Shown here in pieces: positions 51,986-64,000 of a DNA stretch of 64,000 bases; within the stretch, counting starts at the first letter, position 1; every line of letters starts with the position of its first letter. Where the stretch lies: positions 1,054,001-1,118,000 of the forward strand of contig JABMLP010000012.1 in assembly GCA_013176395.1 (NCBI GenBank). The letters run 5' to 3'. The position numbers and the translations under genes are program-made. The stretch is from Venturia oleaginea. Its lineage: Eukaryota > Ascomycota > Dothideomycetes > Venturiales > Venturiaceae. The notes under the pieces were generated by a model. It did not search any database, was not told where the DNA came from, and saw only the letters and a list, made by a program, of their open reading frames with translations.

Positions 51986-53136
51986 CTACGCTTTCCGCAG
52001 CCTAGCCAGCGTCGCCTTGCCAGCTCTACTCTCATTCACCCGTCCCACTTCTTCCGATATCCAATCCCCAACTTCAGCCAACTTGGCAATATCAATGCCA
52101 GTCTTCAAGCCGAGACTTTCGAAAAGATGAACCATATCCTCCGAAGCCACATTCCCAGTAGCACCAGGACTAAAAGGACACCCACCTAGTCCACCGACAG
52201 CAGAATCAAACGTCCTCACACCAGCTTCCAAACCCACAACTGTGTTTACCAACGCCTGTCCATACGTATCATGAAAATGCAATGCCAGATCTTGCGGCTC
52301 TATGCCAGCTGCCAACAGTGTTTCGAGTAGTCTACGCGTCTTATGTGCTGTGCCCATTCCTGTTGTATCAGCAACACTTATTTCCGTCGCTCCCATTTCC
52401 AGTAAATTTACAGCCAAATCAGCAACTTTATGTGTATCAACATTTGGTCCTTCGTAGGGACATCCGAGAGCTACCGATATATATGCGCGAACGCGGACAT
52501 CGTTTGCTTTGCCTAATGCGAATATTGGTTTGAACCTTTCTAGCGATTCAGCTATACTGCAGTTTGTGTTCTTCTGTGTAAATGCTTCGGTAGCTGCAGT
52601 AAATATAGATAAATTGACTTCGGGTCTACGTGATTGTTCTGAGGTGGGTGAAGGAGGAGGAGTCAGTGGGTCGTGGGAGGATTCGACTGAGAAGGGGTTA
52701 CGAAAGACGGAGAGGAAATTGTCTGCGCCTTTGGCATTTGGGACGAGGAATTGATAGACTATGGGTTCGGGCGATTCTGGTGGTTTCTGCAGTATTCTTT
52801 GAAGAATCTTTGAGGAATTCGCCATCTGTGGCAACGCTTTGTTAGTGATTGTCAGTCTGGTGGTGTGATGCGACAAACCTGGGGGACCCATTTGGGCGAG
52901 ACAAAAGAACCAGCCTCTATCGTCCGTATTCCTGTTCGCGCAAGTCTTTCTATAAGCTCAAGCTTCGTAGCCAGAGGTATGGCCTGCTTCTCGTTCTGAA
53001 GCCCATCTCGAGGACCCATCTCGATGATGTTGACATGGTCGGAGGTTGAGGCAGATGCGAATGTCCGACAAGGCTGGCAAACAAATGGTCGACTGGAGAG
53101 GCGCGTAATTCTCGAGCAAGAAAGACGGGAGGTCAT
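51986..53136 (-). CDS. Hydroxymethylglutaryl-CoA lyase, mitochondrial
   Basis: Cleaves HMG-CoA to acetyl-CoA and acetoacetate, the last step of leucine breakdown. ATG 53136; exons 52879-53136 and 51986-52825 with a 53-nt intron (CACTAAC branch), giving 365 residues. The N-terminus is Arg/Ser-rich without acids (RLSCSRITRLSSRP), as in a mitochondrial transit peptide. Catalytic features of the DRE-TIM barrel family: EMGPRDGLQNE, EAGSFVSPKWVPQ, VADTTGMG, LHFHDTYGQA (metal-binding HxH region) and GLGGCPFSPGATGN (active-site Cys in the glycine-rich loop). A low-complexity insert (HDPLTPPPSPTSEQSRR) sits after FLSVF. The C-terminus RKA is not a peroxisomal signal. A conserved single-copy gene inside the repeat-rich zone. 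Confidence 0.93.
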
Positions 53137-53711
53137 AGTTGTTGTTATTTGTTGTAAGAGTTGTGTACAAAAGAGTAAACAGGAACCTTGATCTAGAGAT
53201 GCCGGCGCTACCCCACATCTCGGCCTCGGACTTATTCGGGAGATCTACCGACCAACCGACCAACCAACCAGAACACATCTCAGCCTTGCGAAACCAAACC
53301 GACATCTACCAGTCAAAGTCTCTGCAATTTTCCTTCTCAGCATCAAACCACACACAATCTTTGTAATATGGCCGTTACAAAGATCTCGATATCGGTAAGT
53401 CTTCCGTTCTATTACAGCTCTTCCTCTTACTTCAAAGAAGGTCCTTCAGTCACTCACCCACACAAGTGGTTCTCAACAAACGCGTTCAACCGATCCTTAA
53501 TATAGGGACAAGGCCAGCTGGCTACAGTTACAAATTATGCGACATGTGGAGCATAAGCTCTGGAACTGCTCGATACTGTTCAGCAATTAGAATCCTAAAG
53601 CGACCGCATAGTCTTGAACAAACCGCATGCGGCCGCACTAATACCTGCCGCGAGGAAGTATTTCTTAGGACAGACAGCCAGGAGAGCTGCCCCAAAAATC
53701 ACAAGGCCTAG
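53137..53711 (+). promoter_or_regulatory. Divergent promoter with a candidate 9-codon first exon
   Basis: About 230 bp upstream of the HMG-CoA lyase start, a plus-strand ATG (53368) gives MAVTKISIS followed by a perfect GTAAGT donor at 53395. This is the pattern of a small gene with a short first exon, but I could not place later exons with confidence. Downstream frames to 53711 show no recognisable protein. Confidence 0.3.
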
Positions 53712-56130
53712 CTATAAAGTACTTGTCTCGACCCTGGCATTGGCCGGAGCAATCGTGGAGTTGACTTCCGGGATACCTTTTGAAGGCAAGGGAGTCGGCT
53801 CAGCCATATCCTTCTTCGTGATCTCTGTTTTCCCAAGCTTCCACGCGTCTTTCAATTTTTCAACTTCGTCCTCTTTTACAACCATAAGACCACCTTGCGC
53901 CATTGATGTCTTCTCGACGACTTGGTCTAGTTTGGTCTCGATTCGTTCGAGCTTTTGCTCAAGTAGCCACATCTGTGACTGGTGAGACTTTTCGGCTTGC
54001 AATCCTTCAGCTTGATGCTTCGGTAACTGTAGCTCGGACTGGTAAGATTTCTGGACTTGTTCCCGCTGAATCTGTTGTTTGAACTCTTTCATCTGCTTCG
54101 CGACAGCATCTTTAAACAATTTGCTAGGTACCTCATATCGATGGTGCAAATCTGCAATCTTTGCGTCCTTCTCAATGAGAATAGAATCTTGAGCTTGGAT
54201 ATCCTCCTTCAAGTCTTGAACTTTCTCCTTCTCTTCACCAAGCATCGTCTGATATTGTTTAGCCAACGATCGTTCCTCATCATGCTTCTCCTGGAGTCCT
54301 TGTATCCGCTGTAGAAACTTATTGCCTTCGAGTTCCGGGGGCTTTTGTGATACCTCGTAAGGGGAGAAGGCGGGTGTTTCATGAGAGCATATTACAAAGT
54401 CGATAGGATTTCGAGTCCAATGGAAAGAACCAGGAGGTGAAGATGGGTTGGCAAGCTCATTTTCGTGGTCAAACTCCATGACTGGCATCACCGGCGAGCT
54501 TGGAGGAGGAGTAAGTTGATTGGATCGAGTCGGTGGGTTGGCACTCACATGGCTGGTTTTTTCGATGGCCTCTTTGGTGGGCGGTAGGATACCGACCTGA
54601 TCATCGATTCCGTCCTCTTGTAGCCAAGCTTCTTCAAGAAGATCTTCGGCACTGCTTCGTTAATCCGGGTCCACTTGCATCATTTTCCTCATCATCTGGA
54701 TGAATTTTCGCTTGTCCTCTTCGTCGTCAAAGGTGGTGAACCAATCCTCGAACTGTGGGATGCTACAATCGAGGTTCAGATGGCACCAAACCTCGCCTTC
54801 CCGGTCGAAAGTAGATTTGACAAAGTCCTTACAGTTGCCGCTGGCACGACTCAGCAGTGATGAGGGGAAAGGGCCGAACTTCATACTAATCTCGTGAAGA
54901 TGCTGTGTCGTATTCCAAGTTCCGTGTGAGTCCAAAGCTAAAAAGGCTTCGCGACCCGTCATCAAATCCACTATCATCGTGCCCAAAGTCCACAAGTCGG
55001 TTTTACAGGTCCACGGTGAATTGATTAGGACCTCGGGAGCTCGAAGTGTCTCAGCCGTGATCATCTGGGTCAGGTGCATATCGTGAAAGCTTGCCAGACC
55101 TAGTCACAAAGAGCGATGTTCAAACTGTACATCTGATCTTTCATAAGCTCCCCGTCGAGATATACGTCTTTCATGGTCTGGCATGGATAGTCCGAAGTGG
55201 CAACTTTCCGCACATCAGCGTATCCGATCTCGTACGTTCTGCGCAACAGTTCGTCACCGTCTTTCGGCCAGTAGAGAAAGTCCAAATCTGTATGACGAAG
55301 TGGTACAGATTCGTCCGCTAGGCTAGGCGATCTCAGCCATCGCGACTCGACACTTTCATCTGGCAGCTGGATCAATACGTTATCCAGTTTGATATCTGTA
55401 TGAAAGTCAGCATTCTATTTACTGGAAGCAAGCCGTTGAAAGAACCTGTGTGAATCACACCAGCTTTGTGGGCATAATCAAGCGCAAGAAGCATCTGCTT
55501 TAGGAATCTCTTCATGAGTTTAGGTGGAAGAACCGCATCAGGCAACTTATCAACAAAGGTTGCCAAAGTCTCTGCCATGAGGTCGAAGACTAGGAAATAG
55601 TGGATACCGCGAGGGCTCTCAATGCACCACTTGTCTACCAGTTGGGAGGTATATGTTCGCCCCAGATGCTCAGATTCGAGGTCTCGTAACGTTCGAGTGC
55701 CTCGACCTCGAAGGTATCGAAACCAGAGCCATAGCACTCATTGGAAAGAAATTTGAGTGCAAAATAGCGCCTCCTGTAAGCATCTCGAATAAGCCAGACG
55801 ATCCCAAATTCTATTCCATTATTAGCACTTGACCGATAGACCAAGGACTATGCATTTGTTGGCAGACTTACCGCCTTGGCCGAGCTTTGCCAGCACTGTG
55901 TATCGCTTTTCAAAAACGTCACCAATGTGTATAGGGTAGTGAACATCTCGGCTGCCATCTCTGCCATTAGGAGAAACAACACTTGCATTCATGTATTGTG
56001 GAAAGTCGAATTGTGCGATCGCTCTACGACCATATGTTCCTTGAATTGGGACACTAGCATGGTTGGCTTCTCATGATCGGTGAAGTCGTCATCCACGATG
56101 GGAAGGCTCTGCAGAGAGATATTCATGTTT
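53712..56130 (-). pseudogene. SRPK-like kinase pseudogene with C-terminal coiled coil
   Basis: Motifs in order: VFEKRYTVLAKLGQG, an intron, EFGIVWL, YFALKFL, then a catalytic loop after an intron (GVIHT-DIKLDNVLI), ALCDLGLASF in the DFG position, TLRAPEVLI, WTCKTDLWTLGTMIVDLM. The frame is lost at about 55690-55707 (after VEALER) and at about 55098 (one base missing before GLASF). At 54660 an in-frame TAA interrupts DPD-RSSAEDLLEEAWL, after which the frame stays open to 53712. The last 280 residues are a Pro-rich linker and a long coiled coil (LQEKHDEERSLAKQYQTMLG and on), unlike the intact copy. An upstream frame (SLPIVDDDFTDHEKPTML) may be its N-terminus. Three or more lesions make loss of function likely. 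Confidence 0.7.
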
Positions 56131-56839
56131 GCTGTCGGCAGATTGTTTTTCTGAATCGGTAAGATAATTTGAGTGGTGATGGTCGGCGTAAAGGTAGAGT
56201 CGTTGATGAAAGCATTTATGGGCATTGGAAGAACAATGACAAATATAATGTAAGAATGTAGATCATGTATCAGACATGTGATGTGGATTGTTAAGACACC
56301 GGATTGCTGCATTCCTGCTGCAATCAGTCATTCTTTGTTATTTGCACTGTAGAATAGCCTACATAACCTGATTGAACTGCCCTTATGGCGAGAACATGCA
56401 ACTCTATGTCTATTCAACTCAACAACTGTGTATTTCGCTCGATCTCATATATAAAGATATCTCAAACGTCGAACAAACAAGTGTTAACGGTTGATCGAGC
56501 AATCAGCAAAGTTCCGCAAAAGGCAGAACCTAACCTGAAGATAGAATGTTTTGCGAGACCTACTGAGCAACGAACTCAAAAGTCTGAGAGCAACGGTGTT
56601 ACATGGCGAAGAGAGAAGCAATTACTACGGGCAATTAGCGAGAGTTTTCCAAGAACACTAATAGTCGGGGATATGCAAAAATGCCGTACACGTAGTAGGG
56701 GTGACACTGTCGTTTCAACATATAGTTTTCACACTCGCCTCCAGTTTATCAAGTCTGCAATGATCCTATTGATAAGGCCAATCATCCAAGCCTCATACAC
56801 CCAACAAAAACTACGCTAGCCTTTCCCACTTACCACCTT

Positions 56840-58077
56840 TGTCCTCTCGAGCCTCTGTATTAGCCCCCTTACCACCGTCCCATCCAGAACACGAAATTGA
56901 GGAAACCGACATTGGTTATCCATTCACCAAGTCCAAGGAATGGGGAATTCGAGACACTATTCGACGCCTTCTTGACGAACAAGGGCCCAATCATCCCATC
57001 AGGGACGCCAAATTTTTCGAGATAACATGTCTTTGGCACGAATTGGGGCGTAGAGGCGATGTCTATGCAGATCCTAATGACCACATGACCGTCTGCTGCT
57101 ACGACAAGGACATGAAGTTCATAAAGACCATTCATGGATACCGTGAAGGCAACCGATTGCTTCCAAAGCCACCACATTCATCAGACAGAAAACCAATCGC
57201 CCAATCTATTCGAGGTTCCACCTCGGGCCTCAACGATGACAATTCTTTTGCAGCACCAGCAATTGAGAAACGACGCGTTGCACTTGCACCAAATCACCGA
57301 GAGACTTCAGGGCCTACAGCATCTACACAGCCCAGTAGTCGAACCACAAATACACAGGATACTCAAGGTAGCTATCGCCCTCCCAGTCACCCTGGGCATA
57401 GGCCTCTTCCACCAGTAGTTGAGAGACGACATGCTGCTACGTGTGCGCCCATACGCGAAGAGCCTACGCCGCCACCACCGAAAATTGATGTGTCAGGTAT
57501 CTTATCTACAGCACGAATTAGGCAACCGACCATCGCAGGAAGAGTACGGGATTCAAGGCCTCGTCGTAGACATCGAGGTGGAAATTCAGTCCAGGACAGT
57601 GCTACTCCAAAGCAAACTACCATGGGGAATGGGAACATTGTCAGCGCCAGTAGTTTGCTACCAAGAAACCCATTCCAGCCGGCTCAAAATTCGCTGTACC
57701 ATCTCTCAAATGGCCCGCGTCAGAACATGGGCCGCACAGATCTTACTGGTCGCGCAACGCTGGCCACAATGGCTCAGACAGTGCAACGCTATTTGGGAAA
57801 CATGGGCCAAAATCCGACTCCTACTCTCCATAGTGGAATAATGCCGACAAGCAACAGAGGAGGCCTTGGAGAGCTCGCTAGTCGTAGAGCACGAGCCGCA
57901 ATGTGGCAGGCTGTTCAGGGCAAGTGTGGAAGTATGGGTCCGCCTCCACCTCCGACTGCTGCTCCTCGCAATCGAAAAGTAGCAACGAGCAGTAGAGGAG
58001 TGGACGACAGAGATTGGAACAGAACCAAAGCTGACTCTCAGAAGGGCCAGGAGAATGGCCCCACGTCGACATTCTAG
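56840..58077 (+). CDS. Hypothetical protein, Pro-rich, start uncertain
   Basis: An open frame of about 412 codons with protein-like composition but no ATG at its head. It stays open some 120 bp further upstream, so a 5' exon probably exists. The N-terminal 110 residues look folded (KEWGIRDTIRRLLDEQGPNH, then KFFEITCLWHELGRRGDVYA, then TVCCYDKDMKFIKTIHGY). The remainder is Pro/Arg/Ser-rich and probably disordered, with a repeated piece (LATMAQTVQRYLGNMG and RAAMWQAVQGKCGSMG, about 70 residues apart). No family recognised. Confidence 0.5.
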
Positions 58078-59054
58078 AATTTTTGCTTGCTTGGGGATTG
58101 TAAGGAGCATACGATGGGGATTGATCCTGGGCTTCTGTTAGAACTAGATGAAGCGCTTTCGATGACGAATTGAACAAATGAATGAGAAACGAACTTTCCG
58201 GAATTTGGGGAAGTGCTGAGAACTTTCAGATTGATTGAAGATGTACGAGTGGTTGTTGTTTGCAGTGGTTTGAAGTTGTTGGGTTCGAGGGCGTGTTTGA
58301 CGTCTTTTGTGGGCACAGCTTGCACCATGGAGAGAGCCCGAATTCGTTAGAGTAAGATACCATGACCATATACACTATTTTTGTATACCAGATAGGGCAA
58401 AAAAGAGTTTAGTGGTGGCAAAGGCACTTGATGCATGTTATAACAGTCGTGAACACCTTTCCTTTACAAGATGAAATAAATGCAGGTGGACCGCAGTTCA
58501 TAACGCCCAGTAGCCAGGCCATGGGAGGTTTTCCTGAGTTCCAAGCCCCCTCCTCAGTACTTTAGCTCAGTGTCAGGTGGGGATAGCTGGCGATGCGTAG
58601 TAAGTGAATGGTTTTCGATGCGGCTCGGGAAATGACTAAATGAAATGAAAAGGATAGACTGTGGAAACGTTCTTCCTCTGCATTGACCATCCGGATGGCC
58701 TCTTTGTTTTCAACCGCTGTCGTTTTCAGCGCGTGTTTCGTTGATTTGGCAACATCAATGGAAAATTGTGCGTAACAGAGGTGGACGTGTATGCTTTGTG
58801 AAGATTTTATAGGAGGTGGGTGTAGGTGTAAAAGTAGGAGTGAAGTTCAAAGGACGGAGGTCGGTAGCAATTAGCGGGGACGTGGTCCGAGATTTTGCCG
58901 ACTCGGAAATGCTTCGGTGTCTCGGGGATATACATACATCGCGTCAAGCCTCATCTGATCTTTCCTCCGTTTCAAGCGCAGAATATCTATTGTTCATTGC
59001 CACAACAAGAATTAGGATATAGACTTTGAGCCTGCGTCCTTTCCCTGCAGATAT
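58078..59054. other. No supported gene
   Basis: About 1 kb. Only short ORFs without domain patterns. Confidence 0.45.
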
Positions 59055-59390
59055 CTATATCTCCACGTCTCTCAACCGAGGCTTCTCCAACAACTCAGCA
59101 GCACTCAATCTCTCCGCTGAATCAACCTTCATCATCTTCCTAAAAACGCTCATGAAGCTTTTGCGGTCGTTCAAACCCTCATCCAAACTGTTCCAAGTCG
59201 CATGCCACATGTCCTCAGGACTCAGTCCAATCTCGATACGATCAACCGTGCCCTCTTCGTCAAAGACTTCCCTTATCATACGCTGATCATTCGCTTACTC
59301 GAGGAAGTTCTTTGAGAAGGGACCAAAGACCTTAGATATCTGGTGTAGGTGCACGAATTTGTTATACTCATTGAATCGGGTAGCCTTGCT
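59055..59390 (-). pseudogene. SRPK-like kinase, C-terminal fragment
   Basis: Minus-strand frame FNEYNKFVHLHQISKVFG, then PFSKNFLE, an in-frame TAA at about 59298, then ANDQRMIREVFDEEGTVD ... FMSVFRKMMKVDSAERLSAA followed by ELLEKPRLRD. This matches the last quarter of the kinase catalytic domain seen in the two neighbouring loci. The rest of the kinase is absent upstream, so it is a truncated duplicate. Confidence 0.65.
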
Positions 59391-61048
59391 AGTGGACAAA
59401 CAAACATGACGCATCAGATTAACAAAGGCCAACAGGATGAAAAGGCTCTACACTTTTGGATAAGGCACAAAAATAGCGAGAAGAATAAGACGACTGCACT
59501 TATATTGGATAACGATTATAAAATAAATAATCAGGATTTATTGTTGTATGTAGGGCTCTGATGTGCCTGTGCCAACATCCACTGTATTTACAAGGGGTAT
59601 AAAACCATGTGAGACCAAAGACATGGAAAATTCCCTTCTGTTTCTTTCCTGGGAAGTTTGATAACCGGACTAGTCGGCCTCTCCCTTCCCCTTCTGCTTG
59701 TCTCTGAGTGCTATTCGGGTCAACACTATAGCGAGGTCGATTGCTCCAAAACCGTGTCGTAACACCTCTATGTAGAGTGACTGCATTTTAACCGTACCCA
59801 GGCGGGCCTGGGTGGGAGCGGTTATTCTGTAACTGTTGTTCGCCTTTCCCTGGCGATGACTTTCTGTATGTGCCCATTATTCTTGATCTAAATTCAAGCC
59901 TGAATTCGTTATCTGCTTCTTTACTGTTCCTCCGTGCTTATACCGTGTCTGTACCGTGCCTTCGCCCGCCTGTATCCGCATGCCTCTCGCCCTTATCCGA
60001 AAGGGCACCCAAGAATCCTCCTATCATCTTCTTTCCGCCTTAGAAGTTCTTCCCTACTGTTTGTTGATGGCACCCTGGAGGACGAATCCAGTTCCGTACC
60101 TAGTTTTCTGTCCGTGTAGGGTTGAAGGGTTTTATCGCGATATCGTGCGGAGGAGGATAGAGGTCGAGGACGGCTCGATGCTCGCCTGGTACGTGGGAGG
60201 TCGTTCTTTACGTTTGTTTGATTGATCCTGTTGTTGCCGGTGTGTCTGGGCCTTTTCGGCGATGGTGTGCTCGCGGTACGGTCGTGGTGCGACGTGGCCT
60301 CTTGCTGCGCGAGTGCGACGACGGGCAACCACCACGAGCGTGCGTTGATCTGATCGGCTCTGGTCACTGCCCTACATCTGAGATGTGGCGAGATGAATAC
60401 AGGTTCGTAGCCTCCGCCTCGTACAGGCTCAGATTTCGACTTTGGAGGCCTGGATAACGATTATATGTGATCCTACAGTGCAGAAATGGTGGTGAAGGTG
60501 AGCCCCTGAATTCGAAGGAGGCGATGGTGTGTTCAACGGTTCTGTGAGGCTCCATCTCGGGCTCTTCCCCACAATTCAGCTACGTTTCAGAGTGGTTGAA
60601 AGATTCAAGATCAGCGAGATGGATAGATAGTAGTGGTCGTAGTGGTAGTAAGTCGTAGTGGTAGTAAGTCGTAGTGGTAGTAAGTCGTAGTGTTAGTAGT
60701 GAGCCGTAGTAGGAGTAGTACTAGAGTATAATGATACGGTTCCTCTTCACATGCGCAGCTATTAACACACACGCCCACTTCTTGGTGGCGCTTTGCAGTA
60801 GCTGCAGAAGGAACCTACGATGCATGAGTCTACCGTGCTAGCAAGGGTCCTTCGATCATAAGAAGTTGGGAACAATACCTACACGCACACGACCGATAGC
60901 AATTGACTGAGATCGACTCTCCATCGCCCTCAGTCTCTCTGTCCGCCGAACAATGCTTCTTTGCTGCTCAACACCATAGTCCTACTTAAGAGCTACCCCA
61001 AATCTCCCCGCATACACCTCCGCCTTCACCTACACCAAAGAGACCACC
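59391..61048. other. Intergenic, no supported gene
   Basis: About 1.65 kb including the promoter of the Gyp5-like gene and a minisatellite at 60638. ORFs on both strands near 60000-60450 overlap and show no domain. Confidence 0.45.
60638..60701. repeat. 16-bp minisatellite
   Basis: CGTAGTGGTAGTAAGT repeated three times exactly from 60638, then a diverged fourth unit. Confidence 0.85.
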
Positions 61049-63963
61049 ATGTCCAACTCAGTCACTGCGACCATGGCTGGAAGACCGACCACTCCCACCA
61101 ACGCGAAGAATGACAAGGCTGACTCGGAGGATACCGTGAGTATATAAGATCTGCACATATACAGCCTGGCAGCCATTTATTCTTCGGGACTAACGAGCAA
61201 CTTTCTACTGCATAGGACACGTTTGAAGACGCCATCACTCCTCGTCCACGCCAGCCATCGCCAGATGCCACCAGATCTTTGACTTCTTTGACTTCGAGAA
61301 GTCTCTCACAAGCTTCACAAAACACGCCCGACGAACCACAAAGCCCAACTATGGCGACAGGGGACGAGCACGCCCCTGCAGAGAAGGACGTCTCCCCAAA
61401 AAGCACTCAAGTGGATGGCGCAATTGTAAAGCAGGAAGAGAGAATCAGTGTGGGGGATATGGACGACGTTAATTTGGAAGAGGGTACGGCTAGAGCTGTC
61501 GAATTGATGAGACTTTCCGCAAATTTGCTCTCCATCAGTACCCATACAGCATACACTCCGTTCCAGTAGGAACATTAACAAAACAATTGCTAACATACGA
61601 CCAGACCTCAAAACCGGACTAACCTCGCATTCACCCGATGCGACACAATCCTCAATCCATACAATCGAACAGAAAATATTACCCCGAGACACATCAACTC
61701 CAAAGACATCCTCACCTACACAAACCATTCCTCCCTCATCCATAATACTAGAAAAGGTCACTTCTCCCTCGGCTTTCCCTGCAATGGCTCGGAAATTCAA
61801 CAGTCCCTTTTCCTTCTTCTCCAGAAATACAACGAGCAACGACGCCAAAGTACAATCTCCACCTCCCATGGTCTCTCCCAACCCACTATCACACGACCGC
61901 CGAGATACAATATTGTCCATCAATAGCCATGCAGATCTCATGGTGGGCAGGTACAGGGAGGACAAAGATCCCGCCCTCAAACGAGAGAGTCAGGATAGTC
62001 TCAAGACCAAGTTCAAGGCCTTGCGATTTGCCGCTGAAACAGGTCTCCAACTTCCTGGACCCGAGTCAGAAGCGGGAGCCGTACCAGGTCGTTCGGCAAG
62101 CATCGCTCATGGGGTCGCCAGCTCAGCGTTGCTCACGCCTGACGAGGAGCGTACCGAGGCCCAAGCTGAACCAATATCTCGATCAGCTTCGACACCTGCA
62201 CTGCTCAGGCGACCGACAATAGACCCAAATATGGCGCCTGGGACTGCCTCGGGCATGACTTTGGGGCCTGATACTGGAACAGCTGTGGACTGGGATTTGT
62301 GGCAATCTGTGGTGTATGAAGGCCCAGCAGCTGTCGCACGCACAAGTGCTCAGGAGCTTAGCGCCGCTATTTCTAGTGGTATTCCGCACGCGATTCGAGG
62401 TGTCGTGTGGCAGGTGCTATCACAGAGCAAGAATGATGATTTGGAAATCATCTATGAAGAGCTCGTGGCCCGAGGAACTGATAAAGAGAAAACTTTGACT
62501 AACGGACACGTTAGTCTGGCCAGTATAAGCAGCAAAGACAAAGAATCACTCGCCTCCTCTGCCTCATCGATACGATCGGACAAGTCGACGCCGCCGCCCA
62601 CAGCAGGTGGCGCGGTGTCACCACTCCCCACGGCCAATGGAGACGGCGCTCACGATATGGCCCGCCTTCAAAATGATTTTTTGGCAGCCAAATCAAAAGA
62701 CCCGAAAGACGAATTGGCCAAGATCAAAAAGCTGGAGAAGATGATCAAGCGGGATTTGGGTTCACGGACAAGCTACTCTAAGTACGGCAATGACCAAACC
62801 ATACAAACCGGTCTTTTTGGGGTATGCAAAGCCTATGCCCTCTACGATGAAGCCGTCGGCTACGCGCAGGGAATGAATTTCATCGTCATGCCTTTGCTCC
62901 TCAATATGAGCCATGAAGAGGCGTTTTGCGTCTTTGTGCGACTCATGAATCAGTACGGCATGCGCGAAATGTTCATCCAAGACATGCCTGGTCTACATCT
63001 ACACCTCTACCAATTCGAGCGTCTCCTCGAAGATTTTGAGCCAGCGTTGTACTGTCATTTGCACCGTCGAGGCGTGGGCCCAATTCTGTACGCCACACAA
63101 TGGTTTCTGACATTGTTCGCCTACCGGTTTCCTTTACCTCTTGCCATCCGAATTTACGATCTCATCCTTAGCGAAGGCCTTGGCGCCATTCTCAAATTTG
63201 CTCTTGTCCTTATGCAACAAAATTCTGCCGCTCTGTTGCAGATGAAAGACATGGGTCAACTCACGACGTTCCTGAAAGAGCGCGTCTTCGATGCATACAT
63301 CGACAAACACCCCTCACAGAAGTCCATACTCGATGCTGGATTCTTCGGGTCTGGAGGCGACACTGAGGTCTACCAAGCAGACCGGCTTGTGCAGGATGCT
63401 TGTGCTTTGAAGATTACACCGGAAATGCTTGCCCTTTATAAAAGTGAGTGGGATGAAACTGAACGAACGCGCAAGGAACGAGAGATCGAGCTTGAAACAC
63501 TGCGCGCGCAAGTCAATTCCCTCACCCACAAAGTACGTGCTCTTGAGAGTTCAGCGGAACAGCGCGATACGGAACACATCGAAGTCTGCAATGAAATGGT
63601 GCGCCTCAAAATGGATAACGAGAGACTTCAAGACAAGAACGAAAGTCTTGAGGGACAGGTGCAAGAGTATAAGAACATCGCCGAACAAATCAAGGAAGAA
63701 GAAGAAGCACGATGGCAGACTGATTTGGATCAAGCGAGAGTTAGAAACAAGGAGGTTCACGAGTCCAACCGATTACTGGAAATAGAGGTTGACGAGTTGA
63801 GCACATCCCTTGCGACTGTCAAGATGGAGAAAGCGGAGGTATGTTGCTGTCTCGTTGAATCTGATTGCGAACAGACAGACTAATACGTCTGCAGGCCCAG
63901 TCGGAGCTCGAAACTTACAAGCAGAAATGGAAGAACATGAAAGAGCAGTTCAACACGAGTTGA
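61049..63963 (+). CDS. Gyp5-like TBC Rab GTPase-activating protein
   Basis: Gyp5/Gyl1 proteins are GAPs for Ypt1/Sec4-type Rabs in ER-Golgi and polarised secretion. ATG 61049; exons 61049-61135, 61216-61537, 61605-63838 and 63895-63963 give 903 residues. I chose the GTACCC donor at 61538 because the alternative GTAGGA at 61566 does not keep frame; a TGCTAACA branch site precedes the acceptor. The TBC domain begins SGIPHAIRGVVWQVLSQSK, has a Ser-rich insert of about 75 residues, then IKRDLGSRTSYSKYG (Arg finger), AVGYAQGMNFIVMPLLLNM (Gln finger) and ILYATQWFLTLFAYRFPLPL. The last 200 residues are a coiled coil (ERTRKEREIELETLRAQVNS and on), as in Gyp5. The first 240 residues are Ser/Thr/Pro-rich and probably disordered. 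Intact. Confidence 0.9.
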
Positions 63964-64000
63964 CAGTCTTAATTCGCTGCCCCTTTCAATTCGCGCGCTG

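Noticed and set aside
56385..56819. 144-codon ATG-started ORF just before the Pro-rich hypothetical gene
   Set aside because: No recognisable pattern, and the downstream gene's own frame is also open across part of it; kept out for lack of support.
36048..59390. Idea that the accessory region is a Starship giant element
   Set aside because: No captain-type tyrosine recombinase (DUF3435) is seen, and a conserved HMG-CoA lyase lies within the region.

Overview
The window is nuclear DNA from a filamentous ascomycete. Evidence: short introns (about 45-80 nt) with GTRNGT donors, CTAAC-type branch points and YAG acceptors; a heterokaryon-incompatibility (HET) relic; a siderophore-type MFS transporter with an SreA-type GATA site upstream; a secreted rhamnogalacturonan acetylesterase; and fungal forms of Mediator 15, dynactin p62 and Gyp5. 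A leotiomycete-like, plant-associated or saprotrophic fungus is my best guess, but this is inference only.

Layout. 1-2.5 kb: decayed HET gene. 3.8-6.7 kb: two minus-strand conserved fungal proteins of unknown function, the second with zinc-finger-like clusters. 7.8-10.1 kb: S10 serine carboxypeptidase (minus) with one frameshift. 11.2-12.0 kb: rhamnogalacturonan acetylesterase. 13.1-14.2 kb: Ser/Ala-rich GPI-type wall protein. 15.1-17.0 kb: dynactin p62 (minus). 18.0-20.0 kb: siderophore transporter. 20.8-23.3 kb: TBC1D5-like Rab GAP (minus). 23.6-24.1 kb: small protein with four evenly spaced SUMO-interaction-like motifs. 24.1-29.2 kb: about 5 kb with no gene I can support. 29.2-34.2 kb: Mediator subunit 15, with a frameshift inside a 132-codon CAA/CAG tract.

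From 36 to 59.4 kb the window becomes accessory, with many transposons and relics. It holds an MFS gene broken at a hAT fragment; a complete 3.87-kb CACTA element with terminal inverted repeats and a TGG target duplication; a tiny two-exon secreted protein just beyond it; a decayed orphan gene; a 1.46-kb retroposon-like insertion with a 14-bp target duplication that splits an ORF; and three SRPK-like kinase loci (one intact, one pseudogene, one fragment). A housekeeping HMG-CoA lyase sits between the kinase loci. A small foldback repeat family (6-7 copies) is scattered through the region, and two copies lie inside introns. From 61 kb a conserved gene resumes: a Gyp5-like Rab GAP.

The best candidates for something undescribed are the foldback family with its intronic copies, the retroposon insertion with a reconstructable empty site, the poly-SIM protein, and the hidden secreted peptide beside the CACTA element. 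Long genes elsewhere (TBC1D5-like, Gyp5-like, dynactin, HMG-CoA lyase) read cleanly, so the frameshifts elsewhere are unlikely to be general poor sequence quality.
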